DNA of 64,000 nt from Rahnella inusitata. Its GTDB lineage: Bacteria; Pseudomonadota; Gammaproteobacteria; Enterobacterales; Enterobacteriaceae. This document shows positions 31,379 through 39,638 of this stretch, in pieces (position 1 is the stretch's first letter; every line of letters starts with the position of its first letter). The position numbers and the translations under genes were made by a program. The stretch spans positions 1 to 64,000 of the forward strand of contig NZ_JYDE01000031.1 of NCBI RefSeq assembly GCF_003263515.1, in the 5' to 3' direction. Under the pieces are notes generated by a model that saw nothing but the letters and a program-made list of their open reading frames with translations, did no database searches and was not told the origin of the DNA.

Positions 31379-32344
31379 ATGCGCATCGGACACCACCAGC
31401 TTACAAATTGCCTGATTGCGGCCCCAATGGCCGGTATAACAGACCGACCGTTTCGTGCCTTATGTCATGCGATGGGTGCTGGGATGGCTGTATCCGAAAT
31501 GCTCTCTTCCAATCCGGAAGTGTGGCGGACGGACAAGTCCCGATTGCGTATGGTGCATAACGATGAACCGGGAATCCGGGCCGTGCAAATTGCCGGTTGC
31601 GATCCCGAAGATATGGCGGCTGCCGCCCGAATTAATGTGGCGAGCGGTGCGCAGATCATTGACATCAATATGGGCTGCCCGGCCAAGAAAGTGAACCGCA
31701 AACTGGCAGGATCTGCGCTGTTGCAGTATCCGGATTTGGTCAAACAAATCCTCACTGCCGTGGTTAACGCGGTAGATGTGCCAGTCACGTTGAAAATTCG
31801 TACTGGTTGGGCACCGGAACACCGTAACTGTGTACAAATTGCCCAATTGGCTGAAGACTGTGGAATTCAGGCCCTGACGATTCATGGCCGAACCCGTGCC
31901 TGCCTTTTCAATGGAGATGCAGAGTACGACAGTATTCGGACAGTTAAGCAGAGTGTTTCCATTCCGATTATCGCGAATGGCGACATAACTGACCCGCATA
32001 AAGCCAGAGCGGTGCTCGACTACACCGGAGCTGATGCTCTGATGATAGGACGTGCCGCTCAGGGGAGACCCTGGATCTTCCGGGAAATCCAGCACTATCT
32101 GGACACAGGGGAACTGTTACCGCCACCGCCTTTGGGTGAGGTACAGCGCTTGTTAATAGGGCACGTACGGGAACTGCACGACTTTTATGGTCAAGGCAAG
32201 GGATTCCGTATCGCCCGTAAGCATGTTTCATGGTATCTCCAGGAACATGCCCCGAGTGACCAGTTTCGGCGCTCCTTCAACGCCATAGAGGATGCCAGCG
32301 AACAGCTGGAGGCGTTGGAAGCATATTTCGAAAATCTTGCGTAA
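31379..32344 (+). CDS. dusB: tRNA-dihydrouridine synthase B
   Basis: FMN-dependent reduction of uridine 17 in tRNA D-loops. The 321-residue product (E. coli 321) has the TIM-barrel start [17 protein letters not shown], the catalytic Cys100 in [10 protein letters not shown], the KIRTGW and HGRTR phosphate-binding motifs and [16 protein letters not shown]. First gene of dusB-fis; fis begins 21 nt later. Confidence 0.98.
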   Translation: MRIGHHQLTNCLIAAPMAGITDRPFRALCHAMGAGMAVSEMLSSNPEVWRTDKSRLRMVHNDEPGIRAVQIAGCDPEDMAAAARINVASGAQIIDINMGCPAKKVNRKLAGSALLQYPDLVKQILTAVVNAVDVPVTLKIRTGWAPEHRNCVQIAQLAEDCGIQALTIHGRTRACLFNGDAEYDSIRTVKQSVSIPIIANGDITDPHKARAVLDYTGADALMIGRAAQGRPWIFREIQHYLDTGELLPPPPLGEVQRLLIGHVRELHDFYGQGKGFRIARKHVSWYLQEHAPSDQFRRSFNAIEDASEQLEALEAYFENLA

Positions 32345-32365
32345 CAAAAAAGAGCTGACAGAACT

Positions 32366-32662
32366 ATGTTCGAACAACGCGTGAATTCTGACGTACTGAC
32401 CGTTTCAACCGTAAACTCACAAGACCAGGTGACTCAAAAGCCTCTGCGTGACTCGGTAAAACAAGCACTTAAGGGCTATTTTGCTCAACTGAACGGTCAG
32501 GACGTGAATGACCTGTATGAGTTGGTTTTGGCTGAAGTTGAACAGCCACTGTTGGACATGGTGATGCAGTACACCCGTGGCAACCAGACTCGTGCGGCCC
32601 TGATGATGGGTATCAACCGCGGTACGCTGCGTAAGAAACTGAAAAAATACGGCATGAACTGA
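32366..32662 (+). CDS. fis: Nucleoid protein Fis
   Basis: DNA-bending activator abundant in early exponential growth. The 98-residue product equals E. coli Fis in length and nearly in sequence, ending in the helix-turn-helix [20 protein letters not shown]. It is co-transcribed with dusB and ends at a strong terminator. Confidence 0.99.
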   Translation: MFEQRVNSDVLTVSTVNSQDQVTQKPLRDSVKQALKGYFAQLNGQDVNDLYELVLAEVEQPLLDMVMQYTRGNQTRAALMMGINRGTLRKKLKKYGMN

Positions 32663-32683
32663 TACTAATCAGTCGTTGTCTTG

Positions 32684-32718
32684 AAAAGGCGCTTTTCCGC
32701 AAGGGGAGCGCCTTTTTT
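32684..32718 (+). terminator. Intrinsic terminator of dusB-fis
   Basis: AAAAGGCGCT pairs with AGCGCCTTTT (32684-32693 and 32707-32716); the interior TTTCC/GGGG extends it, and a T-run follows. Confidence 0.9.
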
Positions 32719-32783
32719 GTTTATATCCGCGTAAGAATTCTGCTTGTCATATCCGCTCAAAACTTAACCCAGATCAATCGCAA

Positions 32784-32798
32784 TGAGAATAATTCTCT
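32784..32798. promoter_or_regulatory. Fur-box-like site upstream of doxX-type gene
   Basis: TGAGAAT-A-ATTCTCT fits the 7-1-7 Fur pattern TGATAAT-N-ATTATCA with two base changes per arm at most and is a perfect GAGAAT-A-ATTCTC palindrome. It is centred 74 bp upstream of the start codon. Confidence 0.5.
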
Positions 32799-32864
32799 CC
32801 CGCATTCAACGATTAAGAATTACTTTAGAGTGACAAAAAAATCATCTCTGGGGAGTGGCAATCA

Positions 32865-33293
32865 ATGAAGCAACTTTATACGCGTTTTACCGCCGCGCTG
32901 AATAAGCCTGATCTGGCAATTCTGCTGTTACGTATCACCTACGGGCTGCTGATTTTTCATGGCTGGCATAAGTTGCACGACGGACTGGGTGGCATTCAGG
33001 GGATGCTGGCGGGTTATGGCATTCCAGCATTCGTGGCGTATGGCGTGATCATCGGCGAGGTGATTGCCCCGATCATGATGATACTGGGGATCTTCACCCG
33101 TCTGGCGGCGCTTTCTGCCGCTGCCACCATGGTTGTCGCCTGGTTGATGGTTGGGGTTCACCATACGTTCGCGCTGTCACCGGTCGGTGCATGGGCGATT
33201 GAAGATATTGTTTACTACTTTATGGCCGCTATTGTCATTGCGCTTTACGGCAGTGGCCGTTACTCGGTGATGAGCAATCCGCTGTATCGATAA
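32865..33293 (+). CDS. DoxX-family membrane protein
   Basis: Four-helix inner-membrane protein of the DoxX/DoxD-like family; the role of such proteins in gammaproteobacteria is mostly unknown, with links to redox and oxidative stress. The 142-residue product has LAILLLRITYGLLIFHGWHKL (the family G-HG-K motif), GIPAFVAYGVIIGEVIAPIMMILG, LSAAATMVVAWLM and a last helix IVYYFMAAIVIALYGSGRYS. GGGGAG precedes the ATG. It is alone between terminator-flanked fis and lpxP. The Fur-like box upstream suggests iron-linked expression. Confidence 0.85.
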   Translation: MKQLYTRFTAALNKPDLAILLLRITYGLLIFHGWHKLHDGLGGIQGMLAGYGIPAFVAYGVIIGEVIAPIMMILGIFTRLAALSAAATMVVAWLMVGVHHTFALSPVGAWAIEDIVYYFMAAIVIALYGSGRYSVMSNPLYR

Positions 33294-33407
33294 GCCGGTT
33301 TGCGGCATACCTTTTCACCAAAGTATGTCGCTCTCCCACCCCGGTCTGAGCGCTTTATCAACGGTAAAGCCCTGCTTTGCGTGGTGTTTTAAAATGGTCT
33401 TTTAAAT

Positions 33408-33423
33408 CATCCAAAATTGGATG
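33408..33423. promoter_or_regulatory. Inverted repeat upstream of lpxP promoter
   Basis: CATCCAA-AA-TTGGATG, a perfect 7-bp inverted repeat with a 2-bp centre, about 55 bp upstream of the candidate lpxP -10 element. It has the form of a repressor or activator site; no known regulator is recognised. Confidence 0.35.
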
Positions 33424-33475
33424 CAAATTCGCGTAATTATCAGAAAATTACCCTCTCCGGAACGATGATAGAACA

Positions 33476-33484
33476 TGTTATACT
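33476..33484 (+). promoter_or_regulatory. Candidate extended -10 promoter of lpxP
   Basis: TG-T-TATACT is a near-perfect extended -10 element. No good -35 is visible. A start near 33491 would give a leader of about 220 nt. The 418 bp between doxX and lpxP contain no convincing gene; a 94-codon frame at 33417 has no family or ribosome site. Confidence 0.45.
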
Positions 33485-33711
33485 TTCCGTAAGAGTCGTA
33501 TTCGCCCGCTCAACGCCTACGGACAGCCCTTCAGCTTCGCGATCCCGTCTTCTCAATGTACCGTCTGTTAATGTAAAAGTTTCGTCAATTGGCGGCTTTT
33601 ATAAAACATTGCCAGACATGTGTTGTCCCACTCTTTGCAGGATAATCCGTACCGCGCCGCGCTATTCGCCATGCGTTACACCGGTTTTTTTATGCAGATG
33701 ATTAGGCATTT

Positions 33712-34632
33712 ATGACATCTCCACGATTTCAGGCTTCGTTTTTACATCCACGCTACTGGCTGACCTGGTTCGGTCTCGGCATTCTGTTTCTTCTGGTTCA
33801 GCTTCCTTATCCGGTCTTATACCGGTTAGGCGTTTGGCTTGGCCGTACTTCCATGCGTTTTCTGAAACGCCGCGTGTCGATCACCCGCCGCAACCTGCAA
33901 TTATGTTTCCCTGATCTCACGCCAAAACAGGTAGAAGCCAGAATTGTCAGCAACTTTGAATCTCTTGGCATGGGCTTACTTGAAACCGGCATGGCCTGGT
34001 TCTGGTCAGACGCCCGTGTTAAACGCTGGTTTGACGTCAGCGGTCTGCACAATCTGAAAAAGGCGCAGGAAAACAATCAGGGCGTACTGGTTATCGGCGT
34101 ACATTTTATGTCGCTGGAACTGGGTGGCCGTGCGATGGGGTTATGTCAGCCGATGATGGCGATGTACCGTCCGCATAACAATAAAGCGATGGAATTCGTG
34201 CAGACCTGGGGTCGTATGCGTTCTAACAAAGCGATGCTGGATCGCAAAGATTTACGCGGCATGGTTCATGCGCTGAAAAAGGGCGAAGCCGTCTGGTTTG
34301 CACCAGATCAGGACTACGGCCCGCGCGGCAGTGTGTTTGCCCCGCTGTTTGCCGTTGATGAAGCGGCCACTACCAGCGGCACTTACATGCTGGCACGTCT
34401 GGCAAAACCTGCGTTAATAACCGTGGTCCTGGTGCGTAAACCGGCCGGTAAAGGTTATGACCTGGTGATTCAGCCGGCGTTACAGGATTACCCTATCGAT
34501 GACGAACTGGCCGCGGCGGCTTACATGAACCGCGTCATTGAAACCGAAATTATGCGCGCGCCAGACCAGTATCTCTGGCTCCATCGCCGCTTTAAAACCC
34601 GCCCGGCGGGCACGCCTTCGCTCTACCTGTAG
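33712..34632 (+). CDS. lpxP: Kdo2-lipid IVA acyltransferase, LpxP type
   Basis: Adds the secondary acyl chain to the lipid A precursor at the inner membrane. The 306-residue product has the N-terminal anchor (LTWFGLGILFLLVQLPYPV) and the catalytic HX4D/E motif as His131-FMSL-Glu136. Internal stretches GVHFMSLELGGRAMGLCQPMMAMYRPHNN and GEAVWFAPDQDYG follow E. coli LpxP (cold-induced, palmitoleoyl) much more closely than LpxL. In E. coli lpxP is induced below about 12 degrees; the long leader here would suit such control. The LpxL alternative is possible but less likely. Confidence 0.85.
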   Translation: MTSPRFQASFLHPRYWLTWFGLGILFLLVQLPYPVLYRLGVWLGRTSMRFLKRRVSITRRNLQLCFPDLTPKQVEARIVSNFESLGMGLLETGMAWFWSDARVKRWFDVSGLHNLKKAQENNQGVLVIGVHFMSLELGGRAMGLCQPMMAMYRPHNNKAMEFVQTWGRMRSNKAMLDRKDLRGMVHALKKGEAVWFAPDQDYGPRGSVFAPLFAVDEAATTSGTYMLARLAKPALITVVLVRKPAGKGYDLVIQPALQDYPIDDELAAAAYMNRVIETEIMRAPDQYLWLHRRFKTRPAGTPSLYL

Positions 34633-34649
34633 ACGTGATAACTACATCA

Positions 34650-34679
34650 AGCCCGATGCCACCGCGTCGGGCTTTTTAT
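34650..34679 (+). terminator. Intrinsic terminator of lpxP
   Basis: AGCCCGA (34650-34656) pairs with TCGGGCT (34667-34673), followed by a T-rich tract TTTTATTT. Confidence 0.88.
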
Positions 34680-34713
34680 TTGAACAACATCTGATAAGAG
34701 ACCGGTAATCCTC

Positions 34714-34899
34714 ATGGCTAAAAAATCCGACGCTGCGCCTTCCATTTTTGATCACCTTAAAGATGACGACAGTTTTGACCTCTGGGGACGTTCGAGCCTC
34801 AGCACCGCGCTTAACAAAACCAAGCCTAAGACGCCGGATAACGACCAAATCGCCGCAGCCCGTAAACTGATCAATGGCAGTAAAGATCAGGCGGAATAA
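34714..34899 (+). CDS. Small acidic hypothetical protein (61 aa)
   Basis: Not recognised. The 61-residue product is hydrophilic, without signal or membrane segment: an N-terminal SIFDHLKDDDSFDLWGRSSLSTALN block, a KTKPKTPDNDQ linker and a short helix IAAARKLINGSKDQ. The gene is enclosed by two good intrinsic terminators (34650-34679 and 34920-34944), so it forms its own transcription unit within about 40 bp of upstream space, or is expressed by read-through from lpxP. Shine-Dalgarno is weak (AAGAGA about 12 nt upstream). The balanced codon use and tight terminators argue that it is real. Confidence 0.65.
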   Translation: MAKKSDAAPSIFDHLKDDDSFDLWGRSSLSTALNKTKPKTPDNDQIAAARKLINGSKDQAE

Positions 34900-34919
34900 C
34901 ATCCGCAGCGGCTTAAAAT

Positions 34920-34944
34920 AACCCACTTCGCGTGGGTTTTTTAT
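34920..34944 (+). terminator. Intrinsic terminator of the small gene
   Basis: AACCCAC (34920-34926) pairs with GTGGGTT (34932-34938) around TTCGC, followed by TTTTATT. Confidence 0.85.
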
Positions 34945-35116
34945 TGCCTGTTTAGCCGTAACGCGCCGCACTGATCAACGCCCTGCTCTAAATAAATCCT
35001 TCCTGCCGCGCCTTAATCATACGAAATGTTTCTGTTTTCGAATGATTAAGAAGCAACGAGATCTGCACTCCAAATAATAAATTCTCCGCACCCTTTTACG
35101 GCAGTCACATTGACCG

Positions 35117-35133
35117 CGCACTGAAACAGGGCA
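35117..35133. promoter_or_regulatory. NtrC-like enhancer site upstream of aapJ
   Basis: CGCACTGAAACAGGGCA resembles the NtrC consensus (GCAC-N7-GGTGC type). It lies about 75-90 bp upstream of the sigma-54 promoter, a normal enhancer distance. A second half-site TGCAC occurs further upstream near 35060. Confidence 0.5.
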
Positions 35134-35208
35134 ATACATTTCATAACGTACATCAATGTTACTGAGCAATTCCTCACTGTGACTAGATTGATGGCCGTTT
35201 TTCGATGT

Positions 35209-35224
35209 TGGCACTCCCCTTGCA
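35209..35224 (+). promoter_or_regulatory. Sigma-54 promoter of aapJQMP
   Basis: TGGCAC-TCCCC-TTGCA has both sigma-54 elements (-24 GG and -12 GC) at the exact spacing. It lies 92 bp upstream of the aapJ start. In E. coli the orthologous yhdWXYZ operon is activated by NtrC under nitrogen limitation, which agrees. Confidence 0.85.
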
Positions 35225-35316
35225 ATGACAGGTGCAGAGGGCGACGCCCCAAAACAGACAGGGTGCCCCGGCACTCACACAATAATAATTCTCAGTTTTG
35301 TCTCACAGGACGCTTT

Positions 35317-36342
35317 ATGAAAAAAATATTGCTCTCAACGCTGATTGCCGCAGCAAGCTTCGTGACACTGGCTGGTCAGGCGCATGCCGGTACTACTCTG
35401 GACGCTGTTAAAAAGAAAGGTTTCGTACAATGCGGTATCAGCGACGGTTTACCGGGTTTCTCCTACGCTGACTCAAAAGGCAAATTCACCGGTATCGACG
35501 TAGATCTTTGCCGCGCAGTCGCCGCTGCCGTATTTGGTGACGCTGAGAAAGTAAAATACACACCGCTGACCGCCAAAGAGCGCTTCACCGCGCTGCAGTC
35601 TGGCGAAGTGGACATCCTGTCACGTAATACCACCTGGACCTCTTCCCGCGACGCGGGCATGGGAATGATCTTCGCTGGGGTCAACTACTACGACGGCATC
35701 GGCTTCCTGACGCACCAGAAAGCCGGCCTGAAAAGCGCCAAAGAGCTCGACGGCGCGACAGTCTGTCTGCAGGCCGGTACTGATACTGAGCTGAACGTCG
35801 CTGACTACTTCAAAGCCAACAAAATGACCTACACGCCGGTGACCTTCGACCGTTCTGACGAAAGTGCTAAAGCGCTGGATTCAGGCCGCTGCGACACCCT
35901 CGCCTCTGACCAGTCTCAGCTGTATGCACTGCGCATCAAACTGGGCAAACCGGATGAATTCATCGTTCTGCCGGAAGTGATTTCGAAAGAACCTCTCGGC
36001 CCGGTTGTTCGTCGTGGTGATGAAGACTGGCTGGCCGTTGTTCGCTGGTCTCTGTACGCCATGCTGAATGCTGAAGAAATGGGAGTGACCTCTGCCAACG
36101 TCGATCAGCTGGCTGCTAACCCGACTACGCCGGACATGAGCAATCTGCTGGGCAAAACAGGGACCTACGGCGCTGACCTGAAAGTCCCTAACGACTGGGT
36201 AGTGAAAATCGTTAAACAAGTCGGTAACTACGGCGAAAGCTTTGAACGCAACGTCGGTCAGGGCAGCGAGTTGAAAATCAAACGTGGTCAGAACGCCCTG
36301 TGGAATAAAGGCGGGATCCAGTACGCACCACCGGTTCGCTAA
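35317..36342 (+). CDS. aapJ: General L-amino acid ABC transporter binding protein
   Basis: Periplasmic receptor of the AapJQMP (YhdWXYZ) uptake system for many L-amino acids. The ATG at 35317, preceded by ACAGGA, gives 341 residues, the length of rhizobial AapJ; the frame remains open upstream but that part is not conserved. Signal peptide KKILLSTLIAAASFVTLAGQAHA. Family landmarks: GFVQCGISDGLPGFSYAD, DVDLCRAVAAAVFGD and DILSRNTTWTSSRD. In E. coli K-12 yhdW is a pseudogene; here it is intact. Confidence 0.94.
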   Translation: MKKILLSTLIAAASFVTLAGQAHAGTTLDAVKKKGFVQCGISDGLPGFSYADSKGKFTGIDVDLCRAVAAAVFGDAEKVKYTPLTAKERFTALQSGEVDILSRNTTWTSSRDAGMGMIFAGVNYYDGIGFLTHQKAGLKSAKELDGATVCLQAGTDTELNVADYFKANKMTYTPVTFDRSDESAKALDSGRCDTLASDQSQLYALRIKLGKPDEFIVLPEVISKEPLGPVVRRGDEDWLAVVRWSLYAMLNAEEMGVTSANVDQLAANPTTPDMSNLLGKTGTYGADLKVPNDWVVKIVKQVGNYGESFERNVGQGSELKIKRGQNALWNKGGIQYAPPVR

Positions 36343-36383
36343 ATATCCCTGGTTCCTGACGTTGAAAAGTGTTTAAGGATGCT

Positions 36384-36410
36384 GATGCACCGGTCGTTCC
36401 CCGGTGCATC
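36384..36410 (+). promoter_or_regulatory. Intercistronic hairpin aapJ/aapQ
   Basis: GATGCACCGG (36384-36393) pairs perfectly with CCGGTGCATC (36401-36410). It lacks a T-run. Such hairpins after binding-protein genes usually stabilise the upstream mRNA or attenuate read-through, giving more receptor than permease. Confidence 0.6.
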
Positions 36411-36445
36411 ACTTCCAGGGTTTTACCTGCAGGTCGAGGTTAATA

Positions 36446-37624
36446 ATGTCGCAACGCCCAACCGTAAAGGCTTCGTTCTCGCTGACCAACCCGGCAGTCC
36501 GCGCCTGGATTTACCAAATTTTCGCGGTGGTGTTGCTGGTAGCCTGTCTCGGTTACCTTCTCCACAACACCATTACCAATCTGACTACACGAGGGATCAC
36601 CTCGGGATTTGCGTTTCTTGAAAAAGGTGCCGGTTTCGGCATTGTTCAGCATCTCATTGATTACCAGGAAGGCGACACCTACGCCCGCGTCTTTGTCATT
36701 GGCCTGCTTAATACCCTGCTGGTTTCGGCGCTGTGCATCGTGTTCGCATCGATTCTCGGTTTCATTATTGGATTAGGACGCCTCTCCGATAACTGGCTGA
36801 TTCGCAAAGTCTCGACGGTGTATATTGAGACGTTCCGTAATATTCCCCCGCTGCTGCAAATCTTCTTCTGGTATTTCGCGGTACTGCGTAACCTGCCAGG
36901 CCCGCGTCAAAGTCTCAATGCATTTGATCTGGCCTTCGTCAGCAACCGCGGTTTATACCTGCCGTCGCCGGAACTATCGCCAGGCAGTCTGGCCGGTTTC
37001 ATCGCCCTGCTGCTGGCCGTTTTTGGGATTTTCGCCCTCAAGCGTTACAACCATTTTCGTCAGATTCACACTGGCCGCGTCTGGCATATCTGGCCCTGGG
37101 CTGTGCTGATGCTGCTGGTTTTCCCGGCTCTCGCACACCTGTTCTTCGGGCCTGCGGTGCATTGGGACGTACCTGCCCTGCGCGGATTTAACTTCCGTGG
37201 CGGCATGGTGCTGATACCTGAGTTGGCGGCGTTAACGCTGGCGCTGTCGGTCTACACCTCGACGTTTATCGCCGAAGTGATCCGCTCCGGTATTCAGTCG
37301 GTATCGCACGGTCAGCATGAAGCCGCCCGTTCTCTCGGCCTGCCGAATCCGGTCACGCTGCGTCAGGTCATTTTACCGCAGGCGATGCGGGTCATCATTC
37401 CCCCGCTGACCAGTCAGTACCTGAATATCGTCAAAAACTCCTCGCTGGCTGCCGCTATCGGTTATCCGGATATGGTGTCGCTGTTTGCCGGTACGGTGCT
37501 CAATCAGACCGGTCAGGCGATTGAAACCATCGCCATTACCATGTCGGTTTACCTGATCATCAGCCTGCTGATCTCGTTCCTGATGAACATTTATAACCGG
37601 CGTATTGCGCTGGTCGAGCGTTAA
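36446..37624 (+). CDS. aapQ: General L-amino acid ABC transporter permease AapQ
   Basis: First membrane subunit. The ATG at 36446 with GAGG upstream gives 392 residues (E. coli YhdX 393). About eight membrane segments; the ABC permease EAA-type loop is HEAARSLGLPNPVTLRQVILPQAMRVIIPPLTSQYLNIVKNSSLA. VYIETFRNIPPLLQIFFWYFAVL is the polar amino-acid family block. Confidence 0.94.
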   Translation: MSQRPTVKASFSLTNPAVRAWIYQIFAVVLLVACLGYLLHNTITNLTTRGITSGFAFLEKGAGFGIVQHLIDYQEGDTYARVFVIGLLNTLLVSALCIVFASILGFIIGLGRLSDNWLIRKVSTVYIETFRNIPPLLQIFFWYFAVLRNLPGPRQSLNAFDLAFVSNRGLYLPSPELSPGSLAGFIALLLAVFGIFALKRYNHFRQIHTGRVWHIWPWAVLMLLVFPALAHLFFGPAVHWDVPALRGFNFRGGMVLIPELAALTLALSVYTSTFIAEVIRSGIQSVSHGQHEAARSLGLPNPVTLRQVILPQAMRVIIPPLTSQYLNIVKNSSLAAAIGYPDMVSLFAGTVLNQTGQAIETIAITMSVYLIISLLISFLMNIYNRRIALVER

Positions 37625-37633
37625 GGGAAACTC

Positions 37634-38743
37634 ATGACGATGACAACACTTCCTCCGGGAGTCAGAGCCGTGAAGCCCGGCACGCCGCTGGGGACTGCCG
37701 TGCTGTGGGCGCGCAAAAATCTGTTTTCGAGCTGGTTCAACAGCCTGCTGACGGTATTTTGTTTGTGGCTGATGTGGCTGGTGATCCCTCCGATGCTCAA
37801 CTGGATTGTCTTCCAGGCAAACTGGGTGGGTACCACGCGCGCAGACTGTACCAAAGCCGGTGCGTGCTGGGTCTTTGTGCATCAGCGCTTCGGACAGTTT
37901 ATGTACGGCCTGTATCCGGGCGATCAGCGCTGGCGCATCAACCTCACGCTGATTGTCGGGCTGCTGACTCTTGCGCCGATCTTCTTTAAAGCGATGCCGC
38001 GTCGCGGACGTTATATCGCGGTATGGATCGTCCTCTTTCCGATCTTCACCTGGTTCATGCTTTATGGCGGATTCTTTGGTCTCAGCCGCGTCGAAACCCG
38101 CCAGTGGGGCGGCCTGACGCTGACGCTTATCATTGCCGCCGTGGGTATCGCCGGGGCGTTACCGCTGGGGATTTTGCTGGCGCTGGCGCGACGTTCGCGT
38201 CTGCCGATCGTCCGCATCCTGTCGGTGATTTTCATCGAGTTCTGGCGTGGCGTGCCGCTCATCACCGTGCTGTTCATGTCCTCGGTCATGCTGCCGCTGT
38301 TCATGACCGAAGGAACTAACATCGACAAACTGGTGCGCGCACTGGTGGGTGTGGTGCTGTTCCAGTCGGCGTATGTCGCGGAAGTGGTACGCGGTGGTTT
38401 ACAGGCGCTGCCTAAAGGGCAGACCGAAGCTGCTGAATCTCTGGCGCTGGGCTACTGGAGGACGCAGGGATTAGTCATTCTGCCGCAGGCGTTGAAAATG
38501 GTAATACCGGGTCTGGTCAATACCATTATCGCCCTGTTTAAAGACACCAGCCTGGTGATCATCATCGGCCTGTTTGATTTGTTCAGCAGCGTACAGCAAG
38601 CCACCGTCGACCCTGAGTGGCTCGGTATGTCGACCGAAGGCTACGTCTTCGCCGCCGCCGTTTATTGGATTTTCTGTTTTAGCATGTCGCGTTATAGCCA
38701 GCATTTGGAAAGACGCTTTCACACCGGACGTTCCGCACACTGA
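37634..38743 (+). CDS. aapM: General L-amino acid ABC transporter permease AapM
   Basis: Second membrane subunit, 369 residues (E. coli YhdY 367), about eight membrane segments. ABC permease motif TEAAESLALGYWRTQGLVILPQALKMVIPGLVNTIIALFKDTSLV; FIEFWRGVPLITVLFMSSVMLPLF is the family block. It lies 9 nt after aapQ and 8 nt before aapP. Confidence 0.94.
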   Translation: MTMTTLPPGVRAVKPGTPLGTAVLWARKNLFSSWFNSLLTVFCLWLMWLVIPPMLNWIVFQANWVGTTRADCTKAGACWVFVHQRFGQFMYGLYPGDQRWRINLTLIVGLLTLAPIFFKAMPRRGRYIAVWIVLFPIFTWFMLYGGFFGLSRVETRQWGGLTLTLIIAAVGIAGALPLGILLALARRSRLPIVRILSVIFIEFWRGVPLITVLFMSSVMLPLFMTEGTNIDKLVRALVGVVLFQSAYVAEVVRGGLQALPKGQTEAAESLALGYWRTQGLVILPQALKMVIPGLVNTIIALFKDTSLVIIIGLFDLFSSVQQATVDPEWLGMSTEGYVFAAAVYWIFCFSMSRYSQHLERRFHTGRSAH

Positions 38744-38751
38744 GGTAAACC

Positions 38752-39513
38752 ATGAGCGACCATCAAGTCACTGAAAACCAAAATATGATGATCACGCTGG
38801 AAAACGTGAATAAGTGGTACGGACAGTTCCACGTATTGAAAGACATCAATCTGAGCGTCAAACCGCGCGAGCGCATTGTGCTGTGTGGCCCGTCCGGTTC
38901 CGGTAAATCAACGACCATTCGTTGCATCAACCATCTGGAAGAGCATCAGCAGGGCCGCATCATCGTTGACGGCACGGAGCTCAACGATGATCTGCGTAAC
39001 ATCGAACGCGTACGCACGGAAGTCGGCATGGTGTTCCAGCACTTCAATCTGTTCCCGCATCTGACCGTGTTGCAAAACTGCACGCTGGCGCCGTGCTGGG
39101 TACGTAAGATGCCCAAGAAAGAGGCGGAAGAACTGGCGATGCATTATCTCAAACGCGTGCGCATTGCCGAGCACGCCCACAAGTTCCCCGGCCAGCTTTC
39201 CGGCGGCCAGCAACAGCGCGTTGCCATCGCCCGTTCGCTGTGTATGAAGCCGAAGATCATGTTGTTCGACGAACCGACGTCCGCGCTGGATCCGGAAATG
39301 GTAAAAGAAGTCTTAGACACTATGATCGGGTTAGCAGAAGAAGGCATGACAATGTTATGCGTGACGCATGAGATGGGATTTGCGCGGACTGTCGCTGATC
39401 GCGTGATCTTTATGGATCGCGGGGAGATCGTGGAGGAAGCGCCACCGCTGGAGTTCTTTGCGAATCCTAAATCTGCGAGAACCCGGGAGTTCTTATCGCA
39501 GGTTATTCATTAA
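38752..39513 (+). CDS. aapP: General L-amino acid ABC transporter ATPase AapP
   Basis: ATP-hydrolysing subunit, 253 residues (E. coli YhdZ 252). Walker [10 protein letters not shown] at residues 46-54, Q-loop [11 protein letters not shown], signature [15 protein letters not shown], Walker [16 protein letters not shown] and switch histidine VTHEMGFAR are all intact. Last gene of the operon. Confidence 0.96.
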   Translation: MSDHQVTENQNMMITLENVNKWYGQFHVLKDINLSVKPRERIVLCGPSGSGKSTTIRCINHLEEHQQGRIIVDGTELNDDLRNIERVRTEVGMVFQHFNLFPHLTVLQNCTLAPCWVRKMPKKEAEELAMHYLKRVRIAEHAHKFPGQLSGGQQQRVAIARSLCMKPKIMLFDEPTSALDPEMVKEVLDTMIGLAEEGMTMLCVTHEMGFARTVADRVIFMDRGEIVEEAPPLEFFANPKSARTREFLSQVIH

Positions 39514-39563
39514 CGTTAAACGCCGGGGCGGTGTTTAATCGCGCCAATTTTAAGAAGAGTAGT

Positions 39564-39602
39564 GGCTGCCGCCGACCCGTGACGCGGGTTTGGGCGGCAG
39601 CC
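39564..39602. terminator. Nested hairpin between aapP and lrgB-type gene
   Basis: GGCTGCCGCC (39564-39573) pairs with GGCGGCAGCC (39593-39602), with an inner ACCCG/CGGGT stem. It separates two converging genes but has no T-run, so it may act as a Rho-assisted barrier rather than an intrinsic terminator. Confidence 0.45.
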
Positions 39603-39638
39603 GAAGAATTTGCCCTTTACATAAGACACGGGGGATCG

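Noticed and set aside
33417-33701. 94-codon frame upstream of lpxP
   Set aside because: Overlaps the candidate promoter and leader, no ribosome site, composition unlike a protein.
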